Assembly: GCA_900768635.1 (NCBI GenBank)
Contig: CAAGDP010000177.1
Span: forward strand, 1-16,381
Source of the DNA: Enterobacterales bacterium
Lineage (GTDB): Bacteria > Pseudomonadota > Gammaproteobacteria > Enterobacterales > Succinivibrionaceae
Reading direction: 5' to 3'
DNA: 16,381 bases
The notes beneath the pieces were generated by a model. That model was not told the origin of the DNA. It was given only the letters and a program-made list of their open reading frames with translations, and did no database searches. The position numbers were made by a program, and so were the translations under genes. Shown here in pieces: positions 1-7,908 of this stretch. The first letter of the stretch is position 1. The number at the start of each line of letters is the position of its first letter.

Positions 1-2
1 AT

Positions 3-206
3 TCAGCCTTTGAAAAATTTTTTACCGCTCTACTAAAGAGAAAACTTTCTTCCATATACAAAATTTTTAAAGAACTATGCAACAACATCCTCAAGACGTG
101 TCTGAGAACAAAACCATCTGCTCGCGATCGAGATTCCTATCGTGATTTACCAACCCTAATTAAAAAAATTATCGACCTCTCGATGGAGGGTGCTACTCTT
201 GCTTAA
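3..206 (+). CDS. C-terminal fragment of an unrecognised protein, cut by the window edge
   Basis: A frame is open from the left edge for 67 codons and ends in TAA. The other two plus frames close within the first 36 bases. The peptide is rich in Lys, Arg and Leu, with a basic helical stretch followed by a charged segment (RDRDSYRDLP) and a short hydrophilic tail. The composition would suit the C-terminus of a DDE transposase, but I see no diagnostic motif and cannot name a family. It converges on the minus-strand gene cluster that ends at 368, so it marks the outer side of that cluster. It could also be a decayed remnant. Confidence 0.4.
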   Translation, partial: SAFEKFFTALLKRKLSSIYKIFKELCNNILKTCLRTKPSARDRDSYRDLPTLIKKIIDLSMEGATLA

Positions 207-367
207 GACCCTAGGTATGAAAAATAATAAGCAACCCTATATTTGACTATACTCAGCACAACGTTTTCTGATATAAGAATTTTGGCTGAACAAATTAGTA
301 CTTCATAAACTAAATTTAGTCAACGATTCCAACTTTACCCATACTAATACACCAAGGTTAAATAAAT

Positions 368-1258
368 CTATCTGCCTCTATATTTTAGTAAAACAGAGCA
401 TGCCATATTCCATACAAACACACCATCCCGAATATCTCCATTTTTTATTGCAAATGAAGTGGTTCTTTTATTTAATACATCTCGCCAACCATACAAACGT
501 TTAAATTTATGCTTGTTTAAAAATTCGTCTTGTTCACAGAAAAACTGAATTGCACAAAAAACAAAATTTTTACGAAACTCTGGCCTGGCATAATCAAAAA
601 GACCAAAATAAATATTATTAACAATTTTGAAGTAGTGAAAAGAAATAATCATTCCATTATATTTAACGCAAACTACTTGTTGTTTTCTAATATTCTCTCT
701 TATTTCTTCAATTTCCGGAATACTGTCACCAATATCATCAAATTCTGTACGCAACAGGTCTAATATTTCTTCTGCATCAGATTCCACTGCATATTCAACA
801 TTACGATATTGTTCTGGAACTAAACTATTCAGAAATTCTCTATTTATTAACTTTTTATCCCGGTTAGGAATAAATCTAGCAATTTTTTTTCTTACTAAAA
901 ATCCCTCAGCGGAAATCATAGAAAACAATGGTTCTTGTTCTACCAATTCTTTACCACATAAAGAAATTTTTAAAAAATTACATGATAAACTTGTTGAACA
1001 ATGATTTTTTATGAATTGCAAGTTAGAACGAAGAGACTCTAGATCATAAAAAAATAAATACAGATTGTAGAAAGAAAACTCAGGAACCATTAGTACAACA
1101 GAACCTTGCATAATGCTCAGTAAACAACATTTGTTGTTCATTGCTTTCTTTATTATTTCAAGATCTACTACCTGATTACTACGTTGCAATTTTCCTTCTA
1201 ATGCCAAGGTTTTAAGTGAAATCTCAAATTCTTTATAAGTACATCGTTCAATCAACAT
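368..1258 (-). CDS. Two-part GNAT-like N-acyltransferase, last gene of the cluster
   Basis: This is a 296-residue protein. The second half (about residues 155-290) has the layout of a GNAT domain: a helix starting 'ESDAEEILDLLRTEF', then beta strands around 'VVCVKYNGMIISFHYF', and a late segment with a conserved-looking Asn before 'KNGDIRDGVFVWNM'. The first 150 residues could be a degenerate GNAT copy, as in tandem-GNAT proteins, but this is uncertain. No clear Q/RxxGxG/A acyl-CoA loop is visible. It begins 18 bases after the preceding SDR stop with only a weak ribosome site (GGAT), so it probably depends on read-through from upstream. By context I infer that it transfers an acyl group made by the ACP/KAS III genes to an amine. 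The substrate is unknown. Confidence 0.6.
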   Translation of the reverse strand: MLIERCTYKEFEISLKTLALEGKLQRSNQVVDLEIIKKAMNNKCCLLSIMQGSVVLMVPEFSFYNLYLFFYDLESLRSNLQFIKNHCSTSLSCNFLKISLCGKELVEQEPLFSMISAEGFLVRKKIARFIPNRDKKLINREFLNSLVPEQYRNVEYAVESDAEEILDLLRTEFDDIGDSIPEIEEIRENIRKQQVVCVKYNGMIISFHYFKIVNNIYFGLFDYARPEFRKNFVFCAIQFFCEQDEFLNKHKFKRLYGWRDVLNKRTTSFAIKNGDIRDGVFVWNMACSVLLKYRGR

Positions 1259-1276
1259 TATAATATCCGTTCATCA

Positions 1277-2035
1277 TCAACATGCTGCCCCTGCTGGGAT
1301 CACCAAATTACCTCCGGAGAAAAAGCGAGCATCCGGACCTATAAGATTTATAATCATATCAGCTACCACATGTACAGGAATTAATCCGTACAATTGATAA
1401 CCATCCATTTCAATTTTCTTACCAAAGTCCCCATATAGCTCATTCATCTGATAATTCATAGGTGTATCAACAAATCCAGGTCTAACTGAACTTATGAAGA
1501 TATTCTTAGGTTTTAATTCTGATGCCAGAACTCTTACAGCAGACTCCATGGAAGCCTTAGACACTGAATATGACAACATGTATTTTTCATTTGTGTTAGA
1601 TGCCAAAGAGGAAACACCCACAACTCCCAAATAGTCAGATCTTTTTTTAAGAATAGAAAGACATCTCACCATTTCTACAAAGCTAAAAAAATTCGTTTTA
1701 ACTATTGGAACTATATGATTGAAAGTTAAATCTTTAAAACGAACCCTATTATTAGTTCCAGCACAATAGGCTAATCCATCAATTCTTTCATAATCTGCAT
1801 ATATACTATTCATCAAGTCTTGAATACCATCAACATTACTCAAGTCATAGGATAAAAAAGTATGTTTTCCATTTTCTGGTAAGGAGCTACAAACACGCTC
1901 TAACTTTTCTTTGTCTCGCCCAATAAGGATGATATTAGCACCTTTAGCAGCTAATTCTTCACTGACACCCTTACCTATCCCTGATGACGCGCCCGTAACA
2001 ATAAAATTTTTACCTAAGTAAAAATCTGTTTCCAT
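1277..2035 (-). CDS. Short-chain dehydrogenase/reductase, likely 3-oxoacyl-ACP reductase type
   Basis: This 252-residue classical SDR is close to the usual FabG length. The cofactor loop TGASSGIG is at residues 14-21. Arg40 at the end of the second strand favours NADPH. The catalytic set reads Asn115, Ser142/143, Tyr156 and Lys160 (YSVSK). The usual NNAG motif is YCAG. It starts two bases after the stop of the upstream KAS III gene, with GGAG five bases before ATG, so the two are almost certainly translated together. By family and position it likely reduces the beta-keto product of that KAS III to a 3-hydroxyacyl group. SDRs are broad, and a sugar oxidoreductase is an alternative, but a second SDR lies in the same operon and both sit beside acyl genes. 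Confidence 0.8.
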   Translation of the reverse strand: METDFYLGKNFIVTGASSGIGKGVSEELAAKGANIILIGRDKEKLERVCSSLPENGKHTFLSYDLSNVDGIQDLMNSIYADYERIDGLAYCAGTNNRVRFKDLTFNHIVPIVKTNFFSFVEMVRCLSILKKRSDYLGVVGVSSLASNTNEKYMLSYSVSKASMESAVRVLASELKPKNIFISSVRPGFVDTPMNYQMNELYGDFGKKIEMDGYQLYGLIPVHVVADMIINLIGPDARFFSGGNLVIPAGAAC

Positions 2036-2037
2036 AC

Positions 2038-3135
2038 CTACTCCACAACCTTTACATAAGCTTCCATAAATCGACTATCATCAACTTCTATAATTGAAAC
2101 AATGTTTTTTGGCTCAATTTCAATTGATGCTACGCCCCAAGACAAACCTACACCAAATGCAGCAGTCAATAACTTAAGTTTATCCTTACTACTATTAGAA
2201 TATGCATCAACTATGGTTGTAGTAATGGTTGCACCATCAGTATTACCATAACGATCTAAAGACAAAGGAACTTTACCCATATCTACATTTAATCTTTTAG
2301 CTATGGTTTTTACTATCTGTTTATTTGCTTGATGAAGCACCACTCCATCAAAATCATCTACAGATTTTTCGATGTGAGAAAGAAATGATTTTATTGAATC
2401 AACTACTGTTGTAGTAGCAAAGGATGTAATTTCGATACCATCCATAAATTCACCTTTTCCAACAACAGAACCATTTGGCATTTCTCCTTTTAAAAAAGGT
2501 CTCCAAGCATTACGTGCACCTGCTGCCGGCTGAAAAAGATATTTGTATCCTGAACCATCAGAAAATAATTCTACATCGAATGAACAATCTTGACCTTTTT
2601 CAAGAAGCATAGCTGTGGTTGATTCAGAATTTAAAAATTTTTGTGCTGACTTTAACTCTTCTAAATTTTTTGCATCCTTCCAATGTACATCACCGGTAAG
2701 GATAAGAATTTTATTAATTTCAGGTTGTTGTAATAAAGAACCACAGACAGAAATGCTATAAGGAAAGCTGGAACAACCTAAAGGAATATCAAAAGCAATA
2801 ACATTTTTTCTCATTCCTAATCTGTGGTGAATTATATGAGAATTGCTCGTACCAGGATTAAAATCTGGAGTTTGAGTAAAAAAAACAACTGCATCAAGAT
2901 CTTTTGCATTCCAGTTGGCTTTTTCTAAAGCAGCAACTGCTGCAACATATCCTGTATCTGTAGCTGTCTGTTCGGTAAAAGAAATATGCCTCTGGGTAAT
3001 ACCAATCTGCCTTACAAAGGATTTCAAATAACTATAATTTGGATCAGCAGGATCTAAATTGATCTTTTGAATATTCGAAGGAACAGCACAGGAAAGTGCT
3101 GCAATATGCAAATTTTTATACTGCAAATGAGGCAT
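2038..3135 (-). CDS. 3-oxoacyl-ACP synthase III-like enzyme (KAS III, copy 1)
   Basis: This 365-residue thiolase-fold enzyme is longer than E. coli FabH (317). The catalytic triad is complete: Cys121 (LGCSSF), His268 (LHQANK) and Asn298 (YGNTDGATI). The C-terminal glycine-rich 'FGVGLSWG' is also present. Two departures are visible. The GDGAGA-type segment of FabH is replaced by 'NSESTTA' near residues 169-175. The positions matching FabH Trp32 and Arg36, which touch CoA, read Ser39 and Gln43 by eye alignment on the conserved TGI/IGI glycine. It follows the ACP gene at 3144-3362 with 8 bases between and precedes an SDR. The expected reaction is decarboxylative condensation of an acyl primer with malonyl-ACP; the primer is unknown. 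HMG-CoA-synthase-like or ester-forming KAS III variants remain possible. Confidence 0.85.
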   Translation of the reverse strand: MPHLQYKNLHIAALSCAVPSNIQKINLDPADPNYSYLKSFVRQIGITQRHISFTEQTATDTGYVAAVAALEKANWNAKDLDAVVFFTQTPDFNPGTSNSHIIHHRLGMRKNVIAFDIPLGCSSFPYSISVCGSLLQQPEINKILILTGDVHWKDAKNLEELKSAQKFLNSESTTAMLLEKGQDCSFDVELFSDGSGYKYLFQPAAGARNAWRPFLKGEMPNGSVVGKGEFMDGIEITSFATTTVVDSIKSFLSHIEKSVDDFDGVVLHQANKQIVKTIAKRLNVDMGKVPLSLDRYGNTDGATITTTIVDAYSNSSKDKLKLLTAAFGVGLSWGVASIEIEPKNIVSIIEVDDSRFMEAYVKVVE

Positions 3136-3143
3136 ACTCAGAT

Positions 3144-3362
3144 TTACTCCATAGTGTTTAAAATATCTTGTACAGTCTTAAAAGATCTGATCTGTTCACC
3201 ACTTATCTTCTTATTAAAATCATCCTTCATCATCACAACGAAAGAAAGTCCAGCTAAAGAATCCCACTCTTCAACATCCTTTAATTCTGTTTCTGGAGTC
3301 AATGTTCCCTCATCTAAATCCATTAGTTCTTCAAGTGAAGCAAGTTTTTCTTTAATATCCAT
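3144..3362 (-). CDS. Acyl carrier protein (copy 1)
   Basis: This small acidic protein of 72 residues has the four-helix carrier layout. The phosphopantetheine attachment site is Ser35 in 'EEWDSLAGL'. The stretch after it ('FVVMMKDDF') matches recognition helix II. ATG is preceded by GAGGG at good spacing. It sits 22 bases after the upstream KAS III stop and 8 bases before the next KAS III start. It is one of three ACPs in the cluster, each directly followed by a KAS III gene. No phosphopantetheinyl transferase gene is visible in the window, so activation would rely on one encoded elsewhere. Confidence 0.9.
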   Translation of the reverse strand: MDIKEKLASLEELMDLDEGTLTPETELKDVEEWDSLAGLSFVVMMKDDFNKKISGEQIRSFKTVQDILNTME

Positions 3363-3384
3363 TTGAAATGCCCTCTATTATATG

Positions 3385-4482
3385 TTAAACATGATAATGA
3401 TCTTCACCTTTGCCAGGATGTTCAATCATCTCACAAAAATCTAAATTTCCCAGATTAAGTATTGCAGAAGCAAGAGATAGTCCGGCACCAAAAGCGGCAA
3501 AACATACCTTATATTTTGAGTTAGTAAGCTTTTGTCCAAGATTATATGCAATGTCAACAGGAATTGTTGCACAAGAAGAATTTCCAAAATTCTCAACAAT
3601 ATTATTGAACAGCTTTTCTCTTGAAACACCTAACAAATCAGCAAGTTTTTCCAACATGAAACGATTGGGCTGATGAGTCAGAAAAAAATCGATACGATCT
3701 TTTTCCACTCCTGCAAATCTACAAACTTCATCAATAAGAGGCGGAACTTCTTCCATAACAAAATGAAATACTGCAGTACCATCCATATACAAATTATTCA
3801 GAGAACGATAGTTACCCATCTCATCCATATGCATCTCAGCTGTAACCGCATTTGCAGGAAGTCTCATACCTCCGGCCTTTGTTATTAAAACATCCTTTCT
3901 CGTACCATCATGGTGAAAATCAAAACTGATACAATCATCATAGCTATCAGACTTAGTAACTACTGCAATTCCACAAGCGTCACCTACTAAAGGATAATTA
4001 TTTCTATCCTTCTTATTCGCATAACATGCGCCACCATCAGAAGCTATAACAACAACCTCTTGCAATCCTCCTGAATTAACCATACAGCTAGCCTGGAATA
4101 ATGCAGAAATAAAACCAGTGCAGTTCTCATACATATCAACACAATGCGTATTCTGAGAAAGTTCTAACTTACCGTGCAGGACCTTAGAATTGCCTGGTAC
4201 AGGATAATCAGCCTGTTGAGCCACAAAAATAACCGCTGATATGTTATTTTTTTCAACAAATCCTTTCGTAATTAGATAATCAAGATTATATGAAGCTAAA
4301 TCACAAAGAGTTGTTTCAGGATCGGCTATACGATGCTCCCTAAATCCCATAACCTTACCTAGTTTTCTCGATGAATTTTCAGGGAAAGGAAATTCTTTTA
4401 ATTCTTCCTCAAAATAACAAACATTCTTGGGAACAATAGAACTGATGCCTCTGATTTTTACACCATGAATTGTTGTCAGCAT
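3385..4482 (-). CDS. 3-oxoacyl-ACP synthase III-like enzyme (KAS III, copy 2)
   Basis: This 365-residue KAS III-fold protein has an intact triad: Cys121 (ENCTGF), His270 (LTHQPNRF) and Asn301 (FGNSSCATIP). The segment 'LVGDACGIAVV' corresponds to the GDGAG region of FabH, and 'FGAGLSLAS' to the C-terminal glycine loop. The FabH CoA contacts Trp32 and Arg36 are not kept (Lys40 and Val44 by eye). ATG has AGGGA upstream at good spacing. It lies 17 bases after the copy-2 ACP and 22 bases before the copy-1 ACP. Sequence differs widely from the other two copies, so this is not a recent duplication. It is likely to condense a carrier-bound or CoA-bound acyl primer with malonyl-ACP. Exact specificity is unknown. 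Confidence 0.85.
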   Translation of the reverse strand: MLTTIHGVKIRGISSIVPKNVCYFEEELKEFPFPENSSRKLGKVMGFREHRIADPETTLCDLASYNLDYLITKGFVEKNNISAVIFVAQQADYPVPGNSKVLHGKLELSQNTHCVDMYENCTGFISALFQASCMVNSGGLQEVVVIASDGGACYANKKDRNNYPLVGDACGIAVVTKSDSYDDCISFDFHHDGTRKDVLITKAGGMRLPANAVTAEMHMDEMGNYRSLNNLYMDGTAVFHFVMEEVPPLIDEVCRFAGVEKDRIDFFLTHQPNRFMLEKLADLLGVSREKLFNNIVENFGNSSCATIPVDIAYNLGQKLTNSKYKVCFAAFGAGLSLASAILNLGNLDFCEMIEHPGKGEDHYHV

Positions 4483-4499
4483 ACAAATTTCCCTGTAAT

Positions 4500-4721
4500 T
4501 TACTTCTTTAACACTAGTTTTTCTATAGCCTCAAGAGAACAAAAGTTCTCTGGTAGGATGTCCAAGGCTGAAATACTAATATTGAATTCAGTTTCAAGAT
4601 CTGATACCAGTTGTACAATATCAAAACTATCTAACAAACCATCTTCAATAAAATTTAAGCTAGACTTAAAATCATAAGCAGGTTGCAGATTTTCAAGCAT
4701 TTCTAAAATCTTTTCTTTCAT
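4500..4721 (-). CDS. Acyl carrier protein (copy 2)
   Basis: This carrier protein has 73 residues from the ATG chosen here. The phosphopantetheine serine is Ser32 in 'GLLDSFDIVQL', a form seen in D-alanyl-carrier-like and polysaccharide-locus ACPs. An upstream TTG at 4757 would add 12 residues. I prefer the ATG at 4721 because it has a GTGGA stretch in front and gives a standard carrier length, with helix I starting at once. It lies 40 bases after the AAC(3)-fold gene and 17 bases before KAS III copy 2. Its 'LLDSFD' motif makes it the best guess for the partner of the adenylation enzyme in this operon, but that is inference. Confidence 0.88.
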   Translation of the reverse strand: MKEKILEMLENLQPAYDFKSSLNFIEDGLLDSFDIVQLVSDLETEFNISISALDILPENFCSLEAIEKLVLKK

Positions 4722-4761
4722 CTTGGTTCCACTCTGATTTATAAATTGAATAAACAATAAA

Positions 4762-5613
4762 TTACTTGACGCTTACAATATACTCCTTATTAGGATTATA
4801 TATTGTATTTTTTTTAGAAAGATCAAAATTCCCATCTGTAAGACAATAGATATTCTCGGTCAAAAGATCTGAAATACATTTAAATGAATCTTTCTCGGTA
4901 AAGCAGCACAAATTACTATCGCCAACCTCTTCAATTCTAAGCATATTACGCTTCAGCATTTCGTTATATACTACAGGCACAGAATTTAGTTTGCAATTTC
5001 CATACGTACTGAACAGCAGATATTTTTCATTTTTGTGAATTTCACCGTTTGAATCTATGATATCTCCAATAAACTCTCGGTTATATCTATATGGAACCGA
5101 GAATACAGTTTCCATATAATGCGTGTAAGTAAAACACTCTCTCATGTCGGCACCAAAGAAAAGAAATTTCACATCCTTGGAACACTGATGAATTCGTTCA
5201 TAATTTGAATTTTTTCCGATGGATTCATTGCCAAGATTATCCAATAGATTAAGCTTATCCCCTACTACAAACACAGACAATAGAGGATCCAGACTGCGCA
5301 TACCGGAAATATTCTTTCTAACATATTCATTTAACGCACCCATTTTAGTTGGTGACTTATTTATGTCATAGCACTCTTGATTACAAAAACTAAATGTGAA
5401 TGTAGGAAATACCAATGTACCAACATTCATAGCATCAAGAACTCCATACAGTTCATACAACAGAGAAGATCTTTTTATTGCCGGTAAACCGAAAGACATA
5501 TCTGTATGTATATACAAAACATCACAGTCAGATGCTCCAACAATTTTGAGTTTTTCTATAAACTGTTCTCTAGTAACCGAGCCTTTGGTTTTACTATTAA
5601 ATAAAATAGTCAT
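4762..5613 (-). CDS. AAC(3)-fold N-acyltransferase, probably acting on a sugar or other amine
   Basis: This 283-residue protein belongs to the aminoglycoside 3-N-acetyltransferase (Antibiotic_NAT) family. Family marks include 'LYIHTDMSFG' near the start, 'GTLVFPTFTFSF' (residues 65-76), 'TKMGALNEYVRK' (89-100), 'RSLDPLLSVFVVG' (106-118) and a 'THYMETVFSVPYRY' stretch with His165 and Glu168. Known aminoglycoside enzymes have His where this protein has Asp109 (RSxHP to RSLDP), which argues against drug resistance. A TTG at 5619 gives two more residues. I chose ATG at 5613 because AGAGG lies six bases before it. It sits between an SDR and an ACP, so I infer that it transfers a pathway-made acyl group from ACP or CoA to an amine. 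Confidence 0.75.
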   Translation of the reverse strand: MTILFNSKTKGSVTREQFIEKLKIVGASDCDVLYIHTDMSFGLPAIKRSSLLYELYGVLDAMNVGTLVFPTFTFSFCNQECYDINKSPTKMGALNEYVRKNISGMRSLDPLLSVFVVGDKLNLLDNLGNESIGKNSNYERIHQCSKDVKFLFFGADMRECFTYTHYMETVFSVPYRYNREFIGDIIDSNGEIHKNEKYLLFSTYGNCKLNSVPVVYNEMLKRNMLRIEEVGDSNLCCFTEKDSFKCISDLLTENIYCLTDGNFDLSKKNTIYNPNKEYIVSVK

Positions 5614-5628
5614 AATCAACCTCTAAAT

Positions 5629-6375
5629 TTAATACTGCGGGAAACGTTCACCACCGTCAACATTGATAATTTGACCTGTAACATATTTAGATTCATCTGA
5701 TACTAGATATCTTACTGTCTTTGCAATTTCTTCAACTCCTAAAGGAGATAATAAAGAAGTAGGAGCCCAAATAGAATTTTGTTCCTGAGCTGTATAAAGA
5801 GTATTAATAATTCTTGTCTTGAAAGATCCAGGAGCAATAGCATTCACTCTAATATCAGGCGCTAATTCATAAGCTAACGCATAAGTAAGACTTGTTAAGG
5901 CACCTTTACTTGCACAATAATGAGGCTGATACCTTCTGCCTCCATTGGCAATTATCGAAGTAACCAGAACAATATTTCGCAATGCTCTCTTATTTGTTCT
6001 CTTTTTTAAAAGAGTCGAAATAATTTCCGTTGCAGCAAAATAATTGACATTCATCACTTCCAATCCTACTGAATATTTTGTCTTAGCCATTGGAAGAACT
6101 TCCGTCATGCCGGCACAATGAATAAAGACATCAATACAAAGATCATGTTCTGAAATGAAATCCGCCAATGCCAGGGCTACTTTGTCTGCATTTACCAAAT
6201 CAAACGGAAATTGCTTAACATCATGTCCGTTTTTCTTACATTCTTCAGCTACCTTATTTAATCTATTCTCATCTCTTCCGCTAATAATAATATTTGAGCT
6301 GAGACTTAATAACTTAGCAGTAGCCTCCCCCATACCTGAAGAAGCTCCAGTTATTAACGTGTACATATCACTCAT
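5629..6375 (-). CDS. Short-chain dehydrogenase/reductase (second copy), FabG-like
   Basis: This is a 248-residue classical SDR. The cofactor loop TGASSGMG is at residues 9-16, and Arg34 after the second strand suggests NADPH. The catalytic residues are Asn109 or Asn111 in 'MNVNYF', Ser140, Tyr153 and Lys157 (YCASK). The 'NAIAPGSFKT' segment and the 'VTGQIINVDGG' C-terminus are typical of FabG-type reductases. Its ATG overlaps the stop of the adenylation gene by four bases (ATGA), so the two are translationally coupled. Likely role: reduction of a 3-oxoacyl thioester. The coupling to the adenylation enzyme could mean that it acts on the product derived from the adenylated starter. Confidence 0.82.
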   Translation of the reverse strand: MSDMYTLITGASSGMGEATAKLLSLSSNIIISGRDENRLNKVAEECKKNGHDVKQFPFDLVNADKVALALADFISEHDLCIDVFIHCAGMTEVLPMAKTKYSVGLEVMNVNYFAATEIISTLLKKRTNKRALRNIVLVTSIIANGGRRYQPHYCASKGALTSLTYALAYELAPDIRVNAIAPGSFKTRIINTLYTAQEQNSIWAPTSLLSPLGVEEIAKTVRYLVSDESKYVTGQIINVDGGERFPQY

Positions 6376-7907
6376 TTCAACAACTCCAAAAACTGATTTT
6401 TTAATAAATTTCTGTCTATCTTTCCATTTGGATTTCTTGGCATTCTTTCAAGGCAAAAAGTTTTTGTTGGGATCATATATTTTGGAAGTATTGTCATTAA
6501 GGATTTTTGAATATCCCTGATAGATAATTCTTCATCTGATTCATAAATCAGAACAATATCTTTAGTCTGAGATTGATAAAATACGCAACAATTTTTGAAA
6601 AGTTTTAAAGAATCAACAATAACATGTTCTATTTCAGAAAGTTCAATTCTGTATCCCATCCTTTTTACAAGACTATCCTTTCTGCCTTTAAAAATATAAT
6701 TTCCATTTGGATCAAGAACAGCTATGTCACCGGTTTTGTATATAAGCTCAAGATAATTGTTATTTAAAGGGTTTTGAACAAAAGCTAAATGAGTTTTTTC
6801 AGGGTTATTAAAATAACCCATTGCAAGAGAACTCCCCCTGATACACAATTCACCTTCCACCCCATCCTTTACAACATTATTATCTTCATCAAGCAATAAA
6901 ACCGATGTATTTCTAAATGGTTTTCCTATAGGAATAGGTTCTTCATCTTTCAAAATTTCCTTAACCTCATGAAATAAACAATCGAGTGTAATTTCAATTG
7001 GTCCATAAAAATTAACAAATCTACATTGTGGCAAATTTCTTTTCCAATAATTGAACTTTACCGTCGGGAATACTTCACCTGCAAACCAAATCATCCTCAA
7101 TGACTGCATAGGGATCTTGCTAAGCAAATCCATATTAGCAATATTCACCATAATGGTAGGAACCCAAAATAGATAGCTAACATTCTTGTCTTTTATGTAT
7201 TGAAGCATTTTGGCAGGGAACGCTGCATATGAATCCGGAATGATTACAAGAGAACTTCCCCAAACCATCATCATACATAACTCAAAACTATATATGTCAA
7301 ATATGATTGGAGACAGACTTCCAATAATTTCACTATTGGAAATAAATCCAGTTTCTCTGACTGCTTCAATAAAGTCTATAAAACTTCTGTGATTAAGGAT
7401 AACGGATTTCGGAACTCCCGTAGAACCAGAGGTATTGATTACACAACAAGGATCTGTATCAATAAGTTCACTTCTAAAATTTTTTCCCAAACCATTTTCC
7501 GAAAATGATATATTTTGCTCATAACAATCAAACCACAATCGATCAACCAGTACGTCAGTAAATTGATATTTTGATAATGTAATAATCAACGTTGGTTTTA
7601 CTTGGGAAATAATTGCTAGCAACCTTTCTTTTGGATTATTTACATCCAGATTCATATAAGCATTGCCAGAATATAGAATTGCAAGATCAGCAACAACTGA
7701 ATTAATACTCTTAGGTAAGAGGACTCCTATTATTTGATTAGTTCTCCCTTCTACAGCTTGTGAAATAGCTTTGGAGATAACTTTTACCTTTTCAAATAAT
7801 TCACCAAAGGTAATACTATTTTCATTTTCCACAACTGCTGTTCTATCCGAAAAGAGTTTTATATTTTCATCAAGAAATTCAGTTATATTAATTTTATATG
7901 CAGTCAT
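6372..7907 (-). CDS. Free-standing adenylation enzyme (NRPS A-domain/DltA-like)
   Basis: This 511-residue ANL-superfamily enzyme has DltA-like length and no fused carrier. Visible core motifs are the P-loop 'NTSGSTGVPK' (158-167), A4 'FDIYSFE' with Asp204, A5 'YGPIE' (301-305), A7 'YKTGD' (390-394), A8 'GRKD...GYRIELSEIE' (408-426) and A10 'NPNGKIDR' with Lys496. Asp204 lines up with the Asp that binds the alpha-amino group in amino-acid-activating A-domains (Asp235 of GrsA), which favours an amino acid substrate. The A5 motif has Ile where Thr is nearly always found (YGPTE). It starts one base after the hydrolase stop and overlaps the next SDR by four bases. It should make an acyl-adenylate and load it on one of the cluster's carriers. 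I cannot predict which acid. Confidence 0.85.
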   Translation of the reverse strand: MTAYKINITEFLDENIKLFSDRTAVVENENSITFGELFEKVKVISKAISQAVEGRTNQIIGVLLPKSINSVVADLAILYSGNAYMNLDVNNPKERLLAIISQVKPTLIITLSKYQFTDVLVDRLWFDCYEQNISFSENGLGKNFRSELIDTDPCCVINTSGSTGVPKSVILNHRSFIDFIEAVRETGFISNSEIIGSLSPIIFDIYSFELCMMMVWGSSLVIIPDSYAAFPAKMLQYIKDKNVSYLFWVPTIMVNIANMDLLSKIPMQSLRMIWFAGEVFPTVKFNYWKRNLPQCRFVNFYGPIEITLDCLFHEVKEILKDEEPIPIGKPFRNTSVLLLDEDNNVVKDGVEGELCIRGSSLAMGYFNNPEKTHLAFVQNPLNNNYLELIYKTGDIAVLDPNGNYIFKGRKDSLVKRMGYRIELSEIEHVIVDSLKLFKNCCVFYQSQTKDIVLIYESDEELSIRDIQKSLMTILPKYMIPTKTFCLERMPRNPNGKIDRNLLKNQFLELLK

Positions 7908-7908
7908 C

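Noticed and set aside
309..320. 12-base palindrome ACTAAATTTAGT after the cluster end
   Set aside because: All but two bases pairs are A-T, no T-tract follows, so it is neither a convincing terminator nor a clear operator.
530..763. 77-codon plus-strand open frame opposite the last cluster gene
   Set aside because: It is the shadow of a well-supported minus-strand GNAT gene and has the biased composition of an antisense frame.
4762..5613. Aminoglycoside resistance gene
   Set aside because: The family fold is right, but the RSxHP histidine is Asp and the gene lies inside a biosynthetic operon.
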